A stretch of DNA of 64,000 nt, from NCBI GenBank assembly GCA_015039465.1, contig MU130073.1, positions 256,420 through 320,419 of the forward strand, written 5' to 3'. Made by a program: the position numbers and the translations under genes. Position 1 is the first letter of the stretch; every line of letters begins with the position of its first letter. Shown here one piece after another: positions 20,961 to 33,800 of the stretch. The notes beneath the pieces are model-generated. The model was not told the origin of the DNA, did no database searches, and saw only the letters and a program-made list of their open reading frames with translations. The DNA comes from Phlegmacium glaucopus. Taxonomy: Eukaryota; Basidiomycota; Agaricomycetes; Agaricales; Cortinariaceae.

Positions 20961-22289
20961 TTGGGGCTTGAATGCATGAATATAAGGACAGTAATAAATA
21001 GTAGCAGCTCAGTATAGTGATGATCCAAGTGTGAACATATTTGTATTCAGATGTGTTAAAAGAAGAAACTATTCTTTCTAACTCTGTGGAGAATCTCCAA
21101 AAATGTACACTTAGTCATCTTTAGTAAGTGTCAGCGTCACATAATAAAGTGCCAGTGACATACTGGTCTACAAGCTTACTCAGCCTAGCAGTGGTCCAGT
21201 GGACCCTTATAATTGCATGAGGGTATTCATTATTATAACTATGGACTTATGTTCAATGTGCCATGCCAAATGTCACATGATGTCACCCACCCTTAATACA
21301 AAACAATAAAATGAAATAAGGAACAGTCTGAAACAGAAACAAAAAGGTTAGTGTACAACAGGAATGTAAGGGCCAGGCACCCAACAATGTCTTGTATTGG
21401 GAGAGTGGAGTGTGTACAGGATACTGTTGGATGGATGTTTGGGTTTTATTGATGTTGATGTTGTTGTTCATGGGATGGATAATGGATGAGATATGGATGC
21501 TGGATGGGTCATCACTGGCCATATTCTGAACTATGCTAGCTTCATGTCATACTTTATCCACATTTTAATAAAAGGTGTTTTTTTTTATTACAGCTGTTCT
21601 CATATCTGTAGACATTTTCAAATTTTCGCATTGTGTGCCTTTGTTTGTGACAATCACCCAAAAATAGTAGTGGCTATCGAGGCTAGCATTGGAGTGTAGT
21701 GGAGTGTGAAGGCGAGGGGACTCGTAATGCTGGGCGTAGCCACGGCTCCACACCCAAGTTCAATCATATATGGTAACTGGCACTGCTTACAACTACTCCA
21801 CTGTGGAGACTGATCACAACCTATTACCTATATTTGACCTATATAGGCTAGTTAAGGGCTGTTTTGATGCAAGCTTGTGATTTGGAAATTTTAGAATATT
21901 TACACTATCAATAATCATGCCAATTAGAGATCTGTGAAAAAGGCCAAAAATTGCAAAGTAAATCTACTTTTGACTGGAAGGCTGGGATTGCAGCCCTGGG
22001 AGATTATTTCTGTGCAGAGATAACTAATTGTTGAATGGAAGATGGCCTCCGAAACAAGCAAACAACAACACTTCCGAAAAAAATTCTCGTAATTATTAGA
22101 AATTTAATTTGTGTAGATACATAATCGGTACGCTGTATATAACTGAGCCCATGCCTAGATATGTCGGGGAGTTCGAAAACCGAAAGAAAAAAGGTATGAT
22201 GAGTAGGGTAAGATGAAGGATGTATAAAAAAGAGTCCCAGATAAATAGAACTGAGGTGGATGAACGTAACGCTCGAAAATGCGCCAATG
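20961..22289. other. Intergenic, no firm gene
   Basis: The stretch holds a GTTGATGTTG/GGATGGAT-type low-complexity patch (21430-21510). A short sequence at 21610-21760 resembles part of the inverted-repeat element near 29000 (TGTGCCTTTGTTTGT against TGCGCCTTTGTTTGT). No coding signal is convincing on either strand. Confidence 0.45.
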
Positions 22290-23514
22290 CTATACCAGGA
22301 TGACAGCGAGTAGTAGTGCCATGAGAACAATCATGAGTATGATGATACACCAATTGCTCTTAGAGTCTTCAGAATCGCGCAGGAATTTACGCATGCGACG
22401 CATAGCGCTACTCATTTTGTTTTCAGAGCTGTCTACGTTCTGTTCCAGGTCGTCTAGCATCCTATCAAATAAAAAAAATAAAGGTAGGGGTGAGGCCAGA
22501 ATTAATATTATTCATATCATTCGGCGAGATTAAACGTACTCGTTATGTTCTTCAATCTCATTTCCCATCAAACTAGCTTGCTGTGCGATAGTATGTAGTG
22601 TTCCGGCTATTGAATCCATTGTATGATCTTGTTCTCTTAACATCATCTATATAGACCCCCCCAATAAATAAATGAGCAAGCCGGTAAAGGCAAATTGGGC
22701 TCTATGCTGACCTGTTGTTCTTGCTTCGCCCAAGCAGCTTGATGATCTTCGCCATACCGGGCTGAGAATGGTGAACCTGGGCCAGCACGTGGAGTTATTG
22801 GAGGGACATGCGTACCTGACCCGGAGGGTTGCAGGTACTCATCAAGTGGAGGCGAGTCTGAGACCAGACCTCTCATCTTCTGGACTTGCAGAGGAAGGGT
22901 AATGATCAGGCATTGTAATAACATTGTTAGAAAAAGAAAAAGAAGGGCAAGACAAAATTTAGTATCAGTGAAAAGGTTCCATATGGTGTTTCCTTCCAGT
23001 TTGCGAAAGGATAGATAATTATGGAGAAAGAAAAAAAGGCTGCCCCCTGACAATTGAAATAGGACAGATAAACCCACCTGTATCTCTTTCCGAACGTGGC
23101 CAACATACCGCCGCCGTTTTTGCACTTCTGCGTCGTCAAGTCCAAACATTCGTGCGTCGGTGGACTCTACGATCCTAGGTAAGGCAAGTAAAAGGCAAGT
23201 CGATGCATTAGAAATGTTATATATATTAGGAAACGTTGGACAGACTTGACGCTCTCGTCTAGATCTTCCAAGTCAGCTTCTAATGAAGCTAGCGTTGCTT
23301 TGAGCTAAATTCGCAAACCAAAAAGAGATCTAATATCCAAATAAGAACCCGCCATATAACGCGAACTACGCACCTCGTTACGAGCCCACATCAGTTCTTC
23401 ACTGCCCTCCTTGGCCATACTTCGTATTCGAGTATATGAAGATTGTAGCTGGGCTGCTGATTGCAGCGAAGCCTCTATTTCTCGTTGCACTGCATGGTAG
23501 GGGTCAATAGACAT
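22290..23514 (-). CDS. TLG1: TLG1/syntaxin-6-like t-SNARE
   Basis: Six exons (23514-23374, 23304-23246, 23174-23078, 22879-22712, 22646-22540, 22461-22290) give 247 residues with clean GT-AG splices. The N-terminus MSIDPYHAVQREIEASLQSA resembles the syntaxin-6 N-terminal three-helix domain. The SNARE helix runs from about QDHTMDSIAGTLHTIAQQAS through NEIEEHNEMLDDLEQNVD. It is followed by NWCIIILMIVLMALLLAVIL, a C-terminal tail anchor. In yeast, Tlg1 acts on endosome/trans-Golgi membranes in retrograde transport as a Qc-SNARE. The length fits the family (about 220-260). The gene is divergent from the membrane-protein gene starting at 23803, with 288 bp between the start codons as the likely shared promoter. 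Confidence 0.88.
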
Positions 23515-23802
23515 GGGGGAGGAGGGATGTCCTTTTGGTTGTAGATGTCAAGCTTGACGAGCTTGAGGTCGTTTAACAAGGCGCTTTTAATTGACGCGTG
23601 TTCGTTGCTGCGTATCGTGAAATGGACGTGGTTGGACGTGTGAAGTAAGGAGGCTTTTATTTGTCCATATTATCTCTGAAGGCTGTCAGCCACTGAGACT
23701 CGTTATAAGATTTGTGAACTTTGATTATTCTGTTCATTGGACAGCCACAACCTACATTCTCCCCTTACAAGCCCACACGGCACTCCCGTTCCTTTACAAA
23801 CT

Positions 23803-25116
23803 ATGCGTTCCAACCTCTTTCTCTGCCTCCTTCTACATATCTGTTATTCGGCGACTGTGAAAGCCTTTCCTGCTTCGCCTCCTGTTCGAACTTTAGCTTC
23901 AGCACCATCCAATCTCTGGGAAAGAGCTGATACTAAGTTTGTCACCGTCTATGGGTTTGATAACTCCCTCCGTAATCCAGCATTGGACACTTCGAAACCG
24001 CAGCTTGCTCCTATTACTGAGGCTTTCATGGCTATGACTCGAGCTTTGGCCACCGCTACTGTGACTGGGTCTGGATCTGGATCTGTCAAGCCTTCTGCTA
24101 TGCCGACTCCACTGCATAAGGTGACCCCGCCTTCGCTTGGAAAAGGCCTTGTAGTGCCTCCAACCCCGGTACAGAGCAGTATCGCCTCAACATCAACCGA
24201 TACTCCCCAAGATACTCTCGATGACTTCCAACGCGGTGCCAGATTGCGTACTCATCGTCTTGTCGTCTTTGGTTCCGTAATCGCAGGTGTCATCTTTCTC
24301 GCCCTGCTTCTCTTCTTCCTCTTGGATCCTCGTATGATCCGCAAACTCTGCGGTAAAAAGGTCGACAACAATCTACCCGTTTCTTCCAAGAAATTTATGC
24401 GTCGTCCGGTGCCTGCATGGAACACCTCACCCATTTCTTCTGCTGACTTTGTGTTCATGGACGACGCCACAGAAAAAGCTGCTTTCCCGAAGCACGATCC
24501 CGGCAACATTATCCCCGAGACCTGGCCCAAGCAACCCATTTCAAAGTTCTCTATCTGTTCTTCAGAATACCCACCTTCTTTTGCCTCGGACTCTGAACCT
24601 GACCCTGGTACGCCTAAAAGTGAAACTCGCCCAGTACGACCTCCTCGTCCGCCAACAGCAGATAGTCCTGCTCTAACAGAGTCTGTCTACCTCGCTTGTG
24701 CTGATCAACCATACATCATTGTCGCTCCCCAGCCCTTCACAGATAATGATGTCAGTTTGGATAGGCCTCCTGCCATACCAACCGGCCAAGAAATACTCAC
24801 TCCTCGCGAGTTCCTTGACATGTACGCTATCCGCCCCGAGCCCACTACCACTGGCGGTCCAAATTTATATAAACCGTTATCCCATTTACAACCAAATACA
24901 ACACCGGAAATTTATGATACTCGTCACTCGCGTAACCATAGCGCGCCCATGCTCGTTGGATCCATGAACGACGAAATCAGCAAAATACCAGAACCTAGAG
25001 TTGTTCAACGTATGTTGAAACATAGAAGAAGTCGCTCAGCATCAGGATGGGCATATCCGAACGGACCCCCTTCGAAAGGACAGCACAATCAACCTTTTTC
25101 TTTAAGCCTGCGATAA
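23803..25116 (+). CDS. Secretory single-pass membrane protein, function unknown
   Basis: One exon, 437 residues. The start at 23803 is chosen because MRSNLFLCLLLHICYSATVK is a good signal peptide; an upstream in-frame ATG at 23737 would add 22 non-hydrophobic residues before it. The ectodomain is short, rich in S/T/P (O-glycosylation likely), to about residue 155. One membrane helix, VVFGSVIAGVIFLALLLFFL, precedes a basic stop (DPRMIRKLCGKK). The cytosolic tail is about 240 residues, disordered and P/S-rich, and ends in HRRSRSASGWAYPNGPPSKG. The layout is typical of fungal mid2-like or SKG6-like wall or polarity proteins, but I see no specific domain and do not assign one. Confidence 0.8.
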   Translation: MRSNLFLCLLLHICYSATVKAFPASPPVRTLASAPSNLWERADTKFVTVYGFDNSLRNPALDTSKPQLAPITEAFMAMTRALATATVTGSGSGSVKPSAMPTPLHKVTPPSLGKGLVVPPTPVQSSIASTSTDTPQDTLDDFQRGARLRTHRLVVFGSVIAGVIFLALLLFFLLDPRMIRKLCGKKVDNNLPVSSKKFMRRPVPAWNTSPISSADFVFMDDATEKAAFPKHDPGNIIPETWPKQPISKFSICSSEYPPSFASDSEPDPGTPKSETRPVRPPRPPTADSPALTESVYLACADQPYIIVAPQPFTDNDVSLDRPPAIPTGQEILTPREFLDMYAIRPEPTTTGGPNLYKPLSHLQPNTTPEIYDTRHSRNHSAPMLVGSMNDEISKIPEPRVVQRMLKHRRSRSASGWAYPNGPPSKGQHNQPFSLSLR

Positions 25117-25255
25117 GTTACGTTCAATTGCAGCTATGTACATGTACATTGTATCTAAGTCTAAGTATGTATTTCCCTATTGGATGACGAAAAAATCTAT
25201 TGGGCAGAAGGAAAAAAAATGAACTATATGCATGAGGTTTGTTTGTTCCGAGAAA

Positions 25256-26542
25256 TCAGAAAATTGAGATTTCATCGACTTTGTCATCGTGTCTCTTCTG
25301 AGGTGCAAGTGTAACAAGACTAGCTCCAAAGAAGGCTTCGGTCTTTTCATTGAGTCCATCCAGCTCTACGTGGAATGTAGAACTGTTTTCCTTTTTGTTC
25401 AAAAAAAATGAGAGAGAAGTCAATATTTCATAAAAGAAGGATTTCAAAAATACGAACAAGAGATTGAAGATGGTCTTCCTGGTTAATATGAGTGACACGC
25501 ACTTCAAGCGGTGGAGGATGTGCGGGATCGATAGGACCATGATGTCCATCCTAAACAAGAAGCAATCAGAATGTCGTCTGAAAGGAGAGAGATAAAGAGA
25601 GAAATCTTACCCTCACACGAATTTCCACCCTCATCCAAGCCGTATTCATCAATTCATAATAGTTCCCATCGCACTTCGCCTCCGGATCCAACTTCAACAA
25701 GGCGCTTACCAACTCTGCAATACAAACTCCATGACTGGCAAGCGCAATATGTACCGCCGGCACCACCACTCCGTTCTCCTCCCGCTTCAAGTTATCCGAA
25801 TCCGACGGTATTGAAATATGAGGCAAAACACAATCCCTAATCGCCACTTCGGCACGTAAAGCTAGGTCTTGTAAGCTTTCTCCCTCTGGGAATTTTTCAT
25901 GCGCCTCAAAAAGAGGAGGGAATATTTTTTGTTGGTAAAGTTCTGTTAGGGGAACGTTTGGGAATGTTTCGAGGGTCCATGGATGGCCTTCGGCGATACC
26001 AAAGTTTTGTTCTCGGAGATTAGGGTTTAACTGAAGAAGAGGTTTGGGGTAGGGTTGATAATCGTGAATGAGTTGGGCTGTGGTATGGGCTCGGAGGAGG
26101 GGAGAGGCATAGCAGTGAGTGAAATGGGTGGAGGACAAAGAACGGCCTAGAGCTTGAGCTTGCTAATAAATAAAAAAATATTACTCTCATCGTTCGGTGA
26201 TTAACTACACCAAATACACACTTTTCTGCCTATGTAGGTATAAAGGAAATTGAGTGGCTTGTATGTAAAAAGAGAGTAATAACCGTACCGAATTCTGAAA
26301 GCGGTGAATCTCTCCATCCAGCCCAAATGCATTTCTAGAGAAAAAAAAAGCAAGCCATGTATCTCAGAAAGAGGTGTCCCAAAACCAACATGGTATCCCC
26401 AAAGTTATGAGTACATACCACATTATCCTCGCTCTCTCCATGCCTGATCTATTTTTTGGTGCAATAGTAGTAAGGTTCCCATTCAGAAACAGAAAGAAAT
26501 GAAAAGGAAACGTACAAAAGTGACTGTAGTAACTGCTGCCAT
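25256..26542 (-). CDS. Histidine phosphatase (phosphoglycerate mutase-like) protein
   Basis: A multi-exon gene. Exon 1 (26542-26516) encodes MAAVTTVTF, then an intron GTACGT...AATAG. The next exon gives IRHGESEDNV, the catalytic RHG motif with the phospho-accepting histidine. Further exons give WAGWRDSPLSEFG, then QAQALGRSLSSTHFTHCYAS with the second conserved Arg context (SPLLRAHTTA). These are followed by LREQNFGIAEG, HEKFPEGESLQDLALR and the second catalytic histidine in ALASHGVCIAELV. The C-terminal exons (from LMNTAWMRVEIRV on) end at 25256. Family members are phosphatases or mutases on small phosphorylated metabolites or phosphoproteins; the substrate cannot be told here. The gene is convergent with the membrane-protein gene (139 bp between stops). 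Confidence 0.82.
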
Positions 26543-28229
26543 AGTAGTAGAATCTGAATTTCTGAAGAGTTCAATTTGGGTGTAAGTTGGCTTTTAAATA
26601 ACTGGGGATTGTCCAAACTTTTGGGATTCTCACGACGTTTGCCGAAAATGGGCGGAGAACATACAAATCCGATCACTTGGGCACTGCCACCAGCACCATA
26701 TTAGGTTATAACGTCAAGTGCTTGACATATTTTCGACGTCGAGGAATGCTGCTCGCTATCATAAGACATGACATAATTCATCGCTTTTGTATCGGAACCA
26801 CGGGATACGAGGACAAAAACACGGCGATCGTGGACAACCGCCCAGTCGGATACCCAGAATCACAACATATGATATCACAAGCTTCTAAGCTTCCAAGGAA
26901 TTTGTCAATGCCATGTCTCGCCTCATAGATATCCCCTCGCTCTCATGAATGCAGAGGTCATACACCCGGTCAACGGTACCAGTAGGACAGTGAAATTAAA
27001 TCGGCCTCGGAGTGCAATATGTGAAGAATCTGCAAATCGGCACCTTGTAAGTTGTGCTGGCACTAGTGTATCCAACTTTAGGATAGTCGGAAATTCGACA
27101 ATCTGGAAAGTGCTGATAAGTTCTTCCTCCTCGGTTTCATCGTCATCGGGCTTTTTTTGGTCTTGGAACAGGACTAGGTTTCCCGAGTGGACCCTGCATA
27201 TGCCTGCATCCCGGGTGTCCTCCCCGATCAGGACCCTGGGCAACAGGCCTATTGCCCAGGGTCCTCCCCGATCACCCTCGGGTTCCCACTTTGACGGCAT
27301 GATGGAGCTTCCGTACTTCCTCCTTGTTCTTACAGCCACAACCGATGATCGCATACTCCTCTCGCTTCCTGGCTTTCTCCGTTTCCTCTGCTGCTTCTAC
27401 TTTGCTAACCATCCCGGCAGCTTGCCGCACGTCGGCTATGTCGGCCCATTGTGAATGAGTTTTCGAAGAGGTGAGCGGAGTGAGATCTACTAGATCCGAT
27501 CACTTCCAATGCAGGGCGTACAGGTCGTATCATATGTAGGATATGTAGGTCAAGCACTATCTAGTGCCACCTTAGATTATAATCAATGAAATTTGATAGT
27601 ATGTAGAACATGGATCTAAAAAACATATGTATGATGCCCTGGTTCTGGAAATTGAATACCTCGTTTTTGACCAGTACACCGTAGTTCGGGACAAGGACCC
27701 ATTTATAGATAGATATTTAGTGAATACATATACATAAACTCCGCGGCAGGATAGAGCATGAGGAAGGAGAAAAAACCATGAGTTGCTATATAAATTTGAA
27801 GGGAGGAAGTGACGCGGAGATCGTGGCTGTCGCACTAGTTGAGATTTGATGATATTTCAGAAGACGACGATGAATATTGGATTTCCTTCCGGTTATACAT
27901 CAGAATCTGTGTAGAAAGCATGGCGAAATACCACGCCATTTCAATTTGCGCAGGTGCAGAGCTTCTTAACTGTACCCAATCATCATTAGAATAAATAAAC
28001 TAGAGTAAGTACTCGAACCATTCGGCGGCTTGGGCTTGTATAATGAGGTCAGAAAGGTCCCACGGCGTGACTGTGCTCCACCAAAGAATAAACATCTGAC
28101 GCTAGTAGCATTGCAGAATTCATGCTCCAGGAGAATGGATGAACGACTCTGCAAGGAAAGTTAGGAAACACTAGCCACGGTTTCTTTGTTAACCGGAGCG
28201 AAGAGTATTGATAATATATATCTAAGGGT
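26543..28229. other. Intergenic, one weak coding signal
   Basis: On the minus strand about 27470-27290 reads WADIADVRQAAGMVSKVEAA, then KARKREEYAIIGCGCKNKEE. It has good codon flow but no family I know and no clear splice partners. The 26923-27354 frame continues it poorly. I see no other gene. Confidence 0.3.
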
Positions 28230-29300
28230 TTACAGCTATTGGGTGACTTTCCATAAGGCTAACTTGAATTTCTAACTCTAAACTATTGACAGGTAGGGTC
28301 CTGTGCCGAAGTGCCGTATGGATACCGTCCTAATCTGGTACTAGACCTGTCAGGTGGCGTTTTTCAAGAGCTTTCTAAACCTTAAATTTGGAGAGAGGGT
28401 ATCGACCCCTCCTCCAGATTCTTGAATCCATCAACGCCCAAATAAGGCTCTTCGGGTCCCGTCCCGTTGCCGTTTTTGTGCTTTTCGTCCCTCCCGCGCC
28501 GACAAGAGCACCTCTCCCCCATTACCAGCGCTGTTCCATGCAGCCAGCTCGACTGTACCCTGGACCCTGAAGGCTCAGGCCCGTGCCTTTCGCAAGAGCT
28601 GGGGACGGCAGAGGTAATTTTGTGTTGGATTTTGCTGTTCATTGTGCAGAAATCGGCCCACATCTGCTCATGTGATAAGTGCTGTGGCCAGGTGAGCATT
28701 GAATTCTTCAGCCTCGCACTCCTCAGTCTCCTGCATGAACAGAAAGTGGCCATTTCTTCATCCATAGTACTGGAACGATGTAGATAACCGTCACACCTAT
28801 CTGATGATAACCAAATCTGGATTCAAGTTAAATAATTTATTTGTTTTATGTCAGGTCGTTGTGGTTTAGAAAACCGCTAAATATTCGTTGCCAGGTACAC
28901 TTTTGAACTCCGAAATTAAGGTTTAGATTTGAAGAAATCAAGTTAGCCTTATGGAAAGTCACCCATTTGCGAAATGGTAGACGTTTTGGAAAATTTCTCA
29001 TGTGCGCCTTTGTTTGTATAAATACCCATAATTAGGTAGAATTGATGCGCATGAGTGGAAAGCAGTGGAGTGGCTGCACTATTCACATCTAGTATAGGCT
29101 CCTTGTCACCAACAGGGTCAACAATCAATATATTGCGATGACATGCTGATTTTCACGCACGGTGGGGGGAAGTGGAGCAATGAGGAATTGAGGCACGGTT
29201 TCTTTGCGCTATACTATATCTGGTTGTTTACCGTAAACAAAGGCGCAGATGAGAAATTTTCCAAAACGTCTACCATTTCGCAAATAGCTGTAATTACTTA
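28230..29300. repeat. Composite foldback (inverted-repeat) element
   Basis: Two inverted repeats sit in series. The first is 28238-28282 paired with 28919-28964 (GGGTGACTTTCCATAAGGCT against AGCCTTATGGAAAGTCACCC). The second starts directly after it, 28965-29015 paired with about 29234-29290, with about 50 bp and one mismatch (ATTTGCGAAATGGTAGACGT at the left). The extreme ends share TTACAGCTATT in inverted form (about 28231 and 29295). The interior 28283-28918 has no gene I trust. It looks like a nested or composite MITE. Confidence 0.65.
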
Positions 29301-29416
29301 GTACTATCCCCGGTAATGTTTTTTCATTAAACCTTAGCACTTAAATAAAACGTTGATTAAGGTTTAATTAAACATACTAAATGCATTAAACCCTTAGAAT
29401 GTAATTAAGCCCTGAT

Positions 29417-30195
29417 AGGACCCCGGGCAATACCAGAAAATGCCAGATCCCTATCCGGACAAGATTTGATACATTTTGACGTTTAGGCCAGGTCCAATTC
29501 GGACAAAAATTGGCCAAAAAACGGAGAAGGCCAGAGTCTCAATCCGGACAAATTTGGCCTCGAAGTCAATGGCCAGATCCGTTATCCGGACTATAATGGC
29601 GCAATGGATAATATAAATTATATAATCTTGGATAATTTGTATAACTTCCCACCAGCACTATTTTTAAATACCTTTTTGTCGGCTGATTGTAAATTTCACG
29701 GTGAATCCTGGTACAATTTCTCACTATTCCCCCTTTTCAATTTTTATCTTTGCTTGACACCAAAGTTCGTGATTCCGGGGCCCTCTGTTGAATTATTAGC
29801 ACTTGATATGACCCGGTTCCGAGTACTTCAAGGCAGCAAGAAAGAACTAAAGGTAAGCAGCTCTCTCGAAAGCGCGGATTTCTCAAGGATGGTGGTGGAG
29901 GTCATTGTGAGTTTGTTGTGAGTGTCGATACAAAATTTAGTTAATTAACTATATTTTCACGTAGATGACCTTCTGGGGGATTTCCAAGCGCCAGAAATGA
30001 TTTTTTGGCACCTAGGAGGCTGCGTCGGTCAATCCGGACAAATTTCAGCCAAAAAATGGCCAGATCCCGATATCCGGACAAAAACCAAAATTTTGGGAGG
30101 AAGCCAGGTCCCATCCGGACAAAAACAGCCAAATTGTGTCCGGACGAAAACCCCATTTTCGGGATCTGGCATTTTCTGGTATTGCCCGGGGTCCT
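29417..30195. mobile_element. hAT-like nonautonomous element, 779 bp, 8-bp TSD GCCCTGAT
   Basis: GCCCTGAT is duplicated perfectly at 29409-29416 and 30196-30203. Terminal inverted repeats are about 35 bp, starting AGGACCCCGGGCAATACCAG and continuing with AAAATGCCAGATCCC, and match perfectly. At least eight copies of a TCCGGACAAA-like word lie near both ends, all in one orientation. There is no transposase. The 8-bp TSD indicates hAT-type mobilisation. Confidence 0.85.
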
Positions 30196-30203
30196 GCCCT
30201 GAT

Positions 30204-30848
30204 TTATATTACAAGCTGATTTGAAATTTCATACCGGACCTGAACGCTAAAAATACACACTTGGTCGGGGTCGGAATTTGAAGTTTGGCTAGATATCAAC
30301 GGAGAGGACATTGAAGCGGAGATAATAGGCTATTGTCCTTCTCTCGGCTTGCAAGCGGACTCTAAATGTTAGAGTCCGCCTATATGTGGCCTATACAGCT
30401 GTAACCCCCCAGCGTTCATCGACATGAGCTGCTTCTGGGCCAAATAGTTAATTTCAACGTTATTACTTAAAGACACAACTTAAGATGTCATATCAAATTA
30501 TATAGGACATCCTTTTTCATAGACCTTTTCCAAGAACTCAATATAGTTTTTTGACATCACGTAAAGGTTTGACGCTAAACAATATATTGCTTGATTCACT
30601 ACAAAAAAAAACATTCAAAAAGGATTCAAAAGCTAAAAGAAAAATGTACGGATGTGTATCTCATAATGGGGGTATATTTACATGACTTGTCAAGAAAAAA
30701 AAGGAAGACCGAGGTGTCCACCATGGGTAGTATGTGAAAAGCACAAGAGAGAGAAAGGGAGAGAAAAAACAGCAAGAGCAGATACAAGCAAGCAAGGACA
30801 AAGATATGATATGCAAACTCAAAGCCTCATTCCATCTCCAACAAAAGA
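30204..30848. other. Intergenic 3' flank of the CSC1-like gene
   Basis: No gene is seen. A short self-complementary AGAGTCCGC-type pair near 30355-30380 (GCGGACTCTAAATGTTAGAGTCCGC arranged as a stem) could be a transcription-end hairpin, but this is weak. Confidence 0.35.
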
Positions 30849-33800
30849 TCATACCCGGTCAGGAGGTCCACCATTAATGCCCACCTTACCTTTCTCATCC
30901 ATCGCAGCATGGATATGACTAATCCTAACTCCAGCTTCCTTACACGCTTTCTCCTCCTCCTCCGTTAACCCAAGTGTATCTTTAGGAATCCATACAATCC
31001 TCTGTGGACGTGAAGCGGCAGGATGAGCGAACCCGTAAGATTCTTCCTCTTCTTGTGCTGCGATATCCGAAGCCTTGACATCCCCTTTAGTGAGGTTTTC
31101 AGAAGATCCAGAAGGTTCGTCTTCAGCGGATGAGTATGCACGGGCTTTGCCAGATGATTCTAACACGGGAGGGCTATAGGTCCTATCTTGCAAGGTCAAT
31201 GGGAGAGCTTTGAGGAGTGGTCCATACGAGTTGTTGAGGATGGCATGGAAGCCGGCCTAGAATATATCCAACCATCGTTAACGCTTCTAATCCTTTTTCC
31301 ACAAACACTGAAACTTACGGTAATCACAATCAACACCACCATCAAGGCTCCCTCTGGAACCGAACTGTGATTCCCATTGTTGTCCGGCGCCAAAAAGAAT
31401 AACGCACACAAACAGATCTGTTGTACATACAATCCCACAAGCACATGCTGGTACGCTTTGGGGTAGAATAATCCTCCTGTATCCGTCGTAGCGGGTTGCT
31501 GGTATACATACAAGAAAAGATACTTGTAAAGTTGATAGAACATGAAGAAGGTGGCACATGCGAAACCGTTAATGATAGGAGCGATGATCGAGTAGCCAAG
31601 AGCTGCAATAACAAAAAAAATGAATTCAGTTAATTCTTTGTTGATTTGTGCAATTGGAAAAAACCGTACTGATGACAACCAAGAGGGTGATCCCAGGGAA
31701 TGTCGTTCCCCATGCAACGCTGCTTGTGCCATACTTGACACCCCAGACCGACCGCGGTGTAGATCCAAGAAGGAACAGCTTGACATAGTAGATAATCAAT
31801 CGCACAATCTGTAAAAATCCGCCTGCTACACCAGAAAGACCTTGCAAAAGGATATATCTATACAAAGCAATCAATGAGAAATTTTCAATAGCGCATGCTA
31901 GAATTCTCAGACATACGTAAAGAAGAAAGTCGAAGCTTGTGGTAGACCGTGTGCCAAGATTGACGGAATTGATGTGGGATTGTTCAACAAAGAATTAAGT
32001 GAGGCTACGATTCCAGACGAAAGAGTCACAACCAAGAATGAATGCTAAGAAAAAAGACCGAAGGTCAAACTTTGGTTTATGTGATTTCCCAAGATGACCA
32101 CTTACGAAAACTTGAAACATGAAGAAGCGCGTCATTAACGACAGCTCCAAGCCCGTGTATTGTGGTATACCCTCGAAGCGTGCGAAGAGACGGAGCACGA
32201 TAGGGAGCAGCATCATGAGCACCGCGAGTAACACAGGCGGTAAAATACCCTAGAAACCCTGATATTGAACAAGATTCCTGCAAGTTGAGATTTAACAAAC
32301 AGGCGTACCGAGATGATACCGACGACCGGTTTCGGGAGCTTGCATATCCACGCAAGGAAGACTGCAGTCTTGCAAACGGTGAAGATGTTGGAGATGACAC
32401 CAACAAACGCGACTGTTGACGAATGAAGTCAGAATCACGAGTGTAATGAATGTAAGAGTCCAGAAAGAGCAAGGACCCATAATTGACAAGACGATACGTA
32501 CCAGGGAACGACCAGAAAATGATCAAGGCAGCGGTCGCCGCGTAGCTAATAGCAATACGTATCTGCGAAGTGTGTCGTAAGCCCAAAGTAAAAGATAATA
32601 ATATGCCAGGAAGGAGGCGTATGCCATTCCACGTTCTCAACTTGTAGAGGAAACGGCGAGACATGGAAGAAGAAAAAAATGTACCTTTTGCTCATAAGGA
32701 TTCATCCCAAGATTCGCCCAAATAACATCATCCGGTGCCACTTCAATGTAACGATTGCCTGTTACAACAATAAAAAGAGACAAATAAATTAGTATCGGTC
32801 TCGAGGAAAGAAAACTCAATAAAACCACTGAACTCATCCTGTAAGGCTCGTGATGAGCCAATACCTGCACTGCCAAATGAGCCGCAATCTGCTTTTCAAA
32901 GGTTATGAAAGCGCTGTTCATGGGCGGGTAATCTCCAGTCTTTCCTACCACCCTTTCTTTCAACTCTTCCGCACCCTTCGTCGCTTCACTCACAACATCC
33001 TGAGCAATACCAGTTACAGCTCTTTTGATACTCGTCGAACCCTTGTCCAAACGCGGATCCCCGTCCTCATCTACAGCCGAAATCCCCAGCTCATGAGTCG
33101 AAGGGCTAAGAGAAGGCAGGGACGGTCCATGTTCATCGTCGTCACGCATTTTCTCTCGGCCTTCCTCTAAAAGCCTTGTGCAAATCACGATTTCCTCACG
33201 TGCCCAATTGATAGTGTCCACTTTCTTTCCAGTAAAGGGGAGGAAACCAAGTCTGTGTGTTGGTCGATCGCATTCAGGAACATCAAAAGACTCTTGGTTG
33301 GAGGCTTCGACATCAGTTCCCTGCTTGACGGCTTTCAGTCGTCGTTTAGCGGCGATGCGGAGAAGTTCAGTCTCTGCCGACTCAAGTTTGGCGCATGCGG
33401 CTGTGCGTCGGTCATAAATGTCCGGCAGCTCTTTGAGATTGCTAATGTATTTGAGATAATAAGGATAAGGCACAAGGCGAAGGTGATAAACACGTACCGG
33501 TTGATCCAAATCTTCTTCACTCCTCCAGGAAGCGAATCGAAGAGTTTGCAGAGGGCATCTTGAGTAAGATATTTCGAGGGAATTCCTGTGACGAGGATAG
33601 TGTTCGCCTGCACAGATTTTGCATGTGTACGCTCAATTAAGTGTAGCTGGCGTATGGTGAGAAAATGGCGCATTTCATTTTTTATATTATAAAAGATCCA
33701 GACTAGTCATTGAGAATATAAATGCAAGACTCATAAAACACAACAAAAGTGATACAACTCACAGGTGAAAATATAGACGAGAATCAAATGAGCGGCATAT

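Noticed and set aside
26923..27454. Overlapping ORFs on both strands
   Set aside because: No family motif and no consistent splice model; only a short minus-strand stretch near 27300-27470 has protein-like character.
28382..28787. 127-codon minus-strand and 106-codon plus-strand ORFs
   Set aside because: They lie inside the foldback element, overlap each other, and show no known motif.
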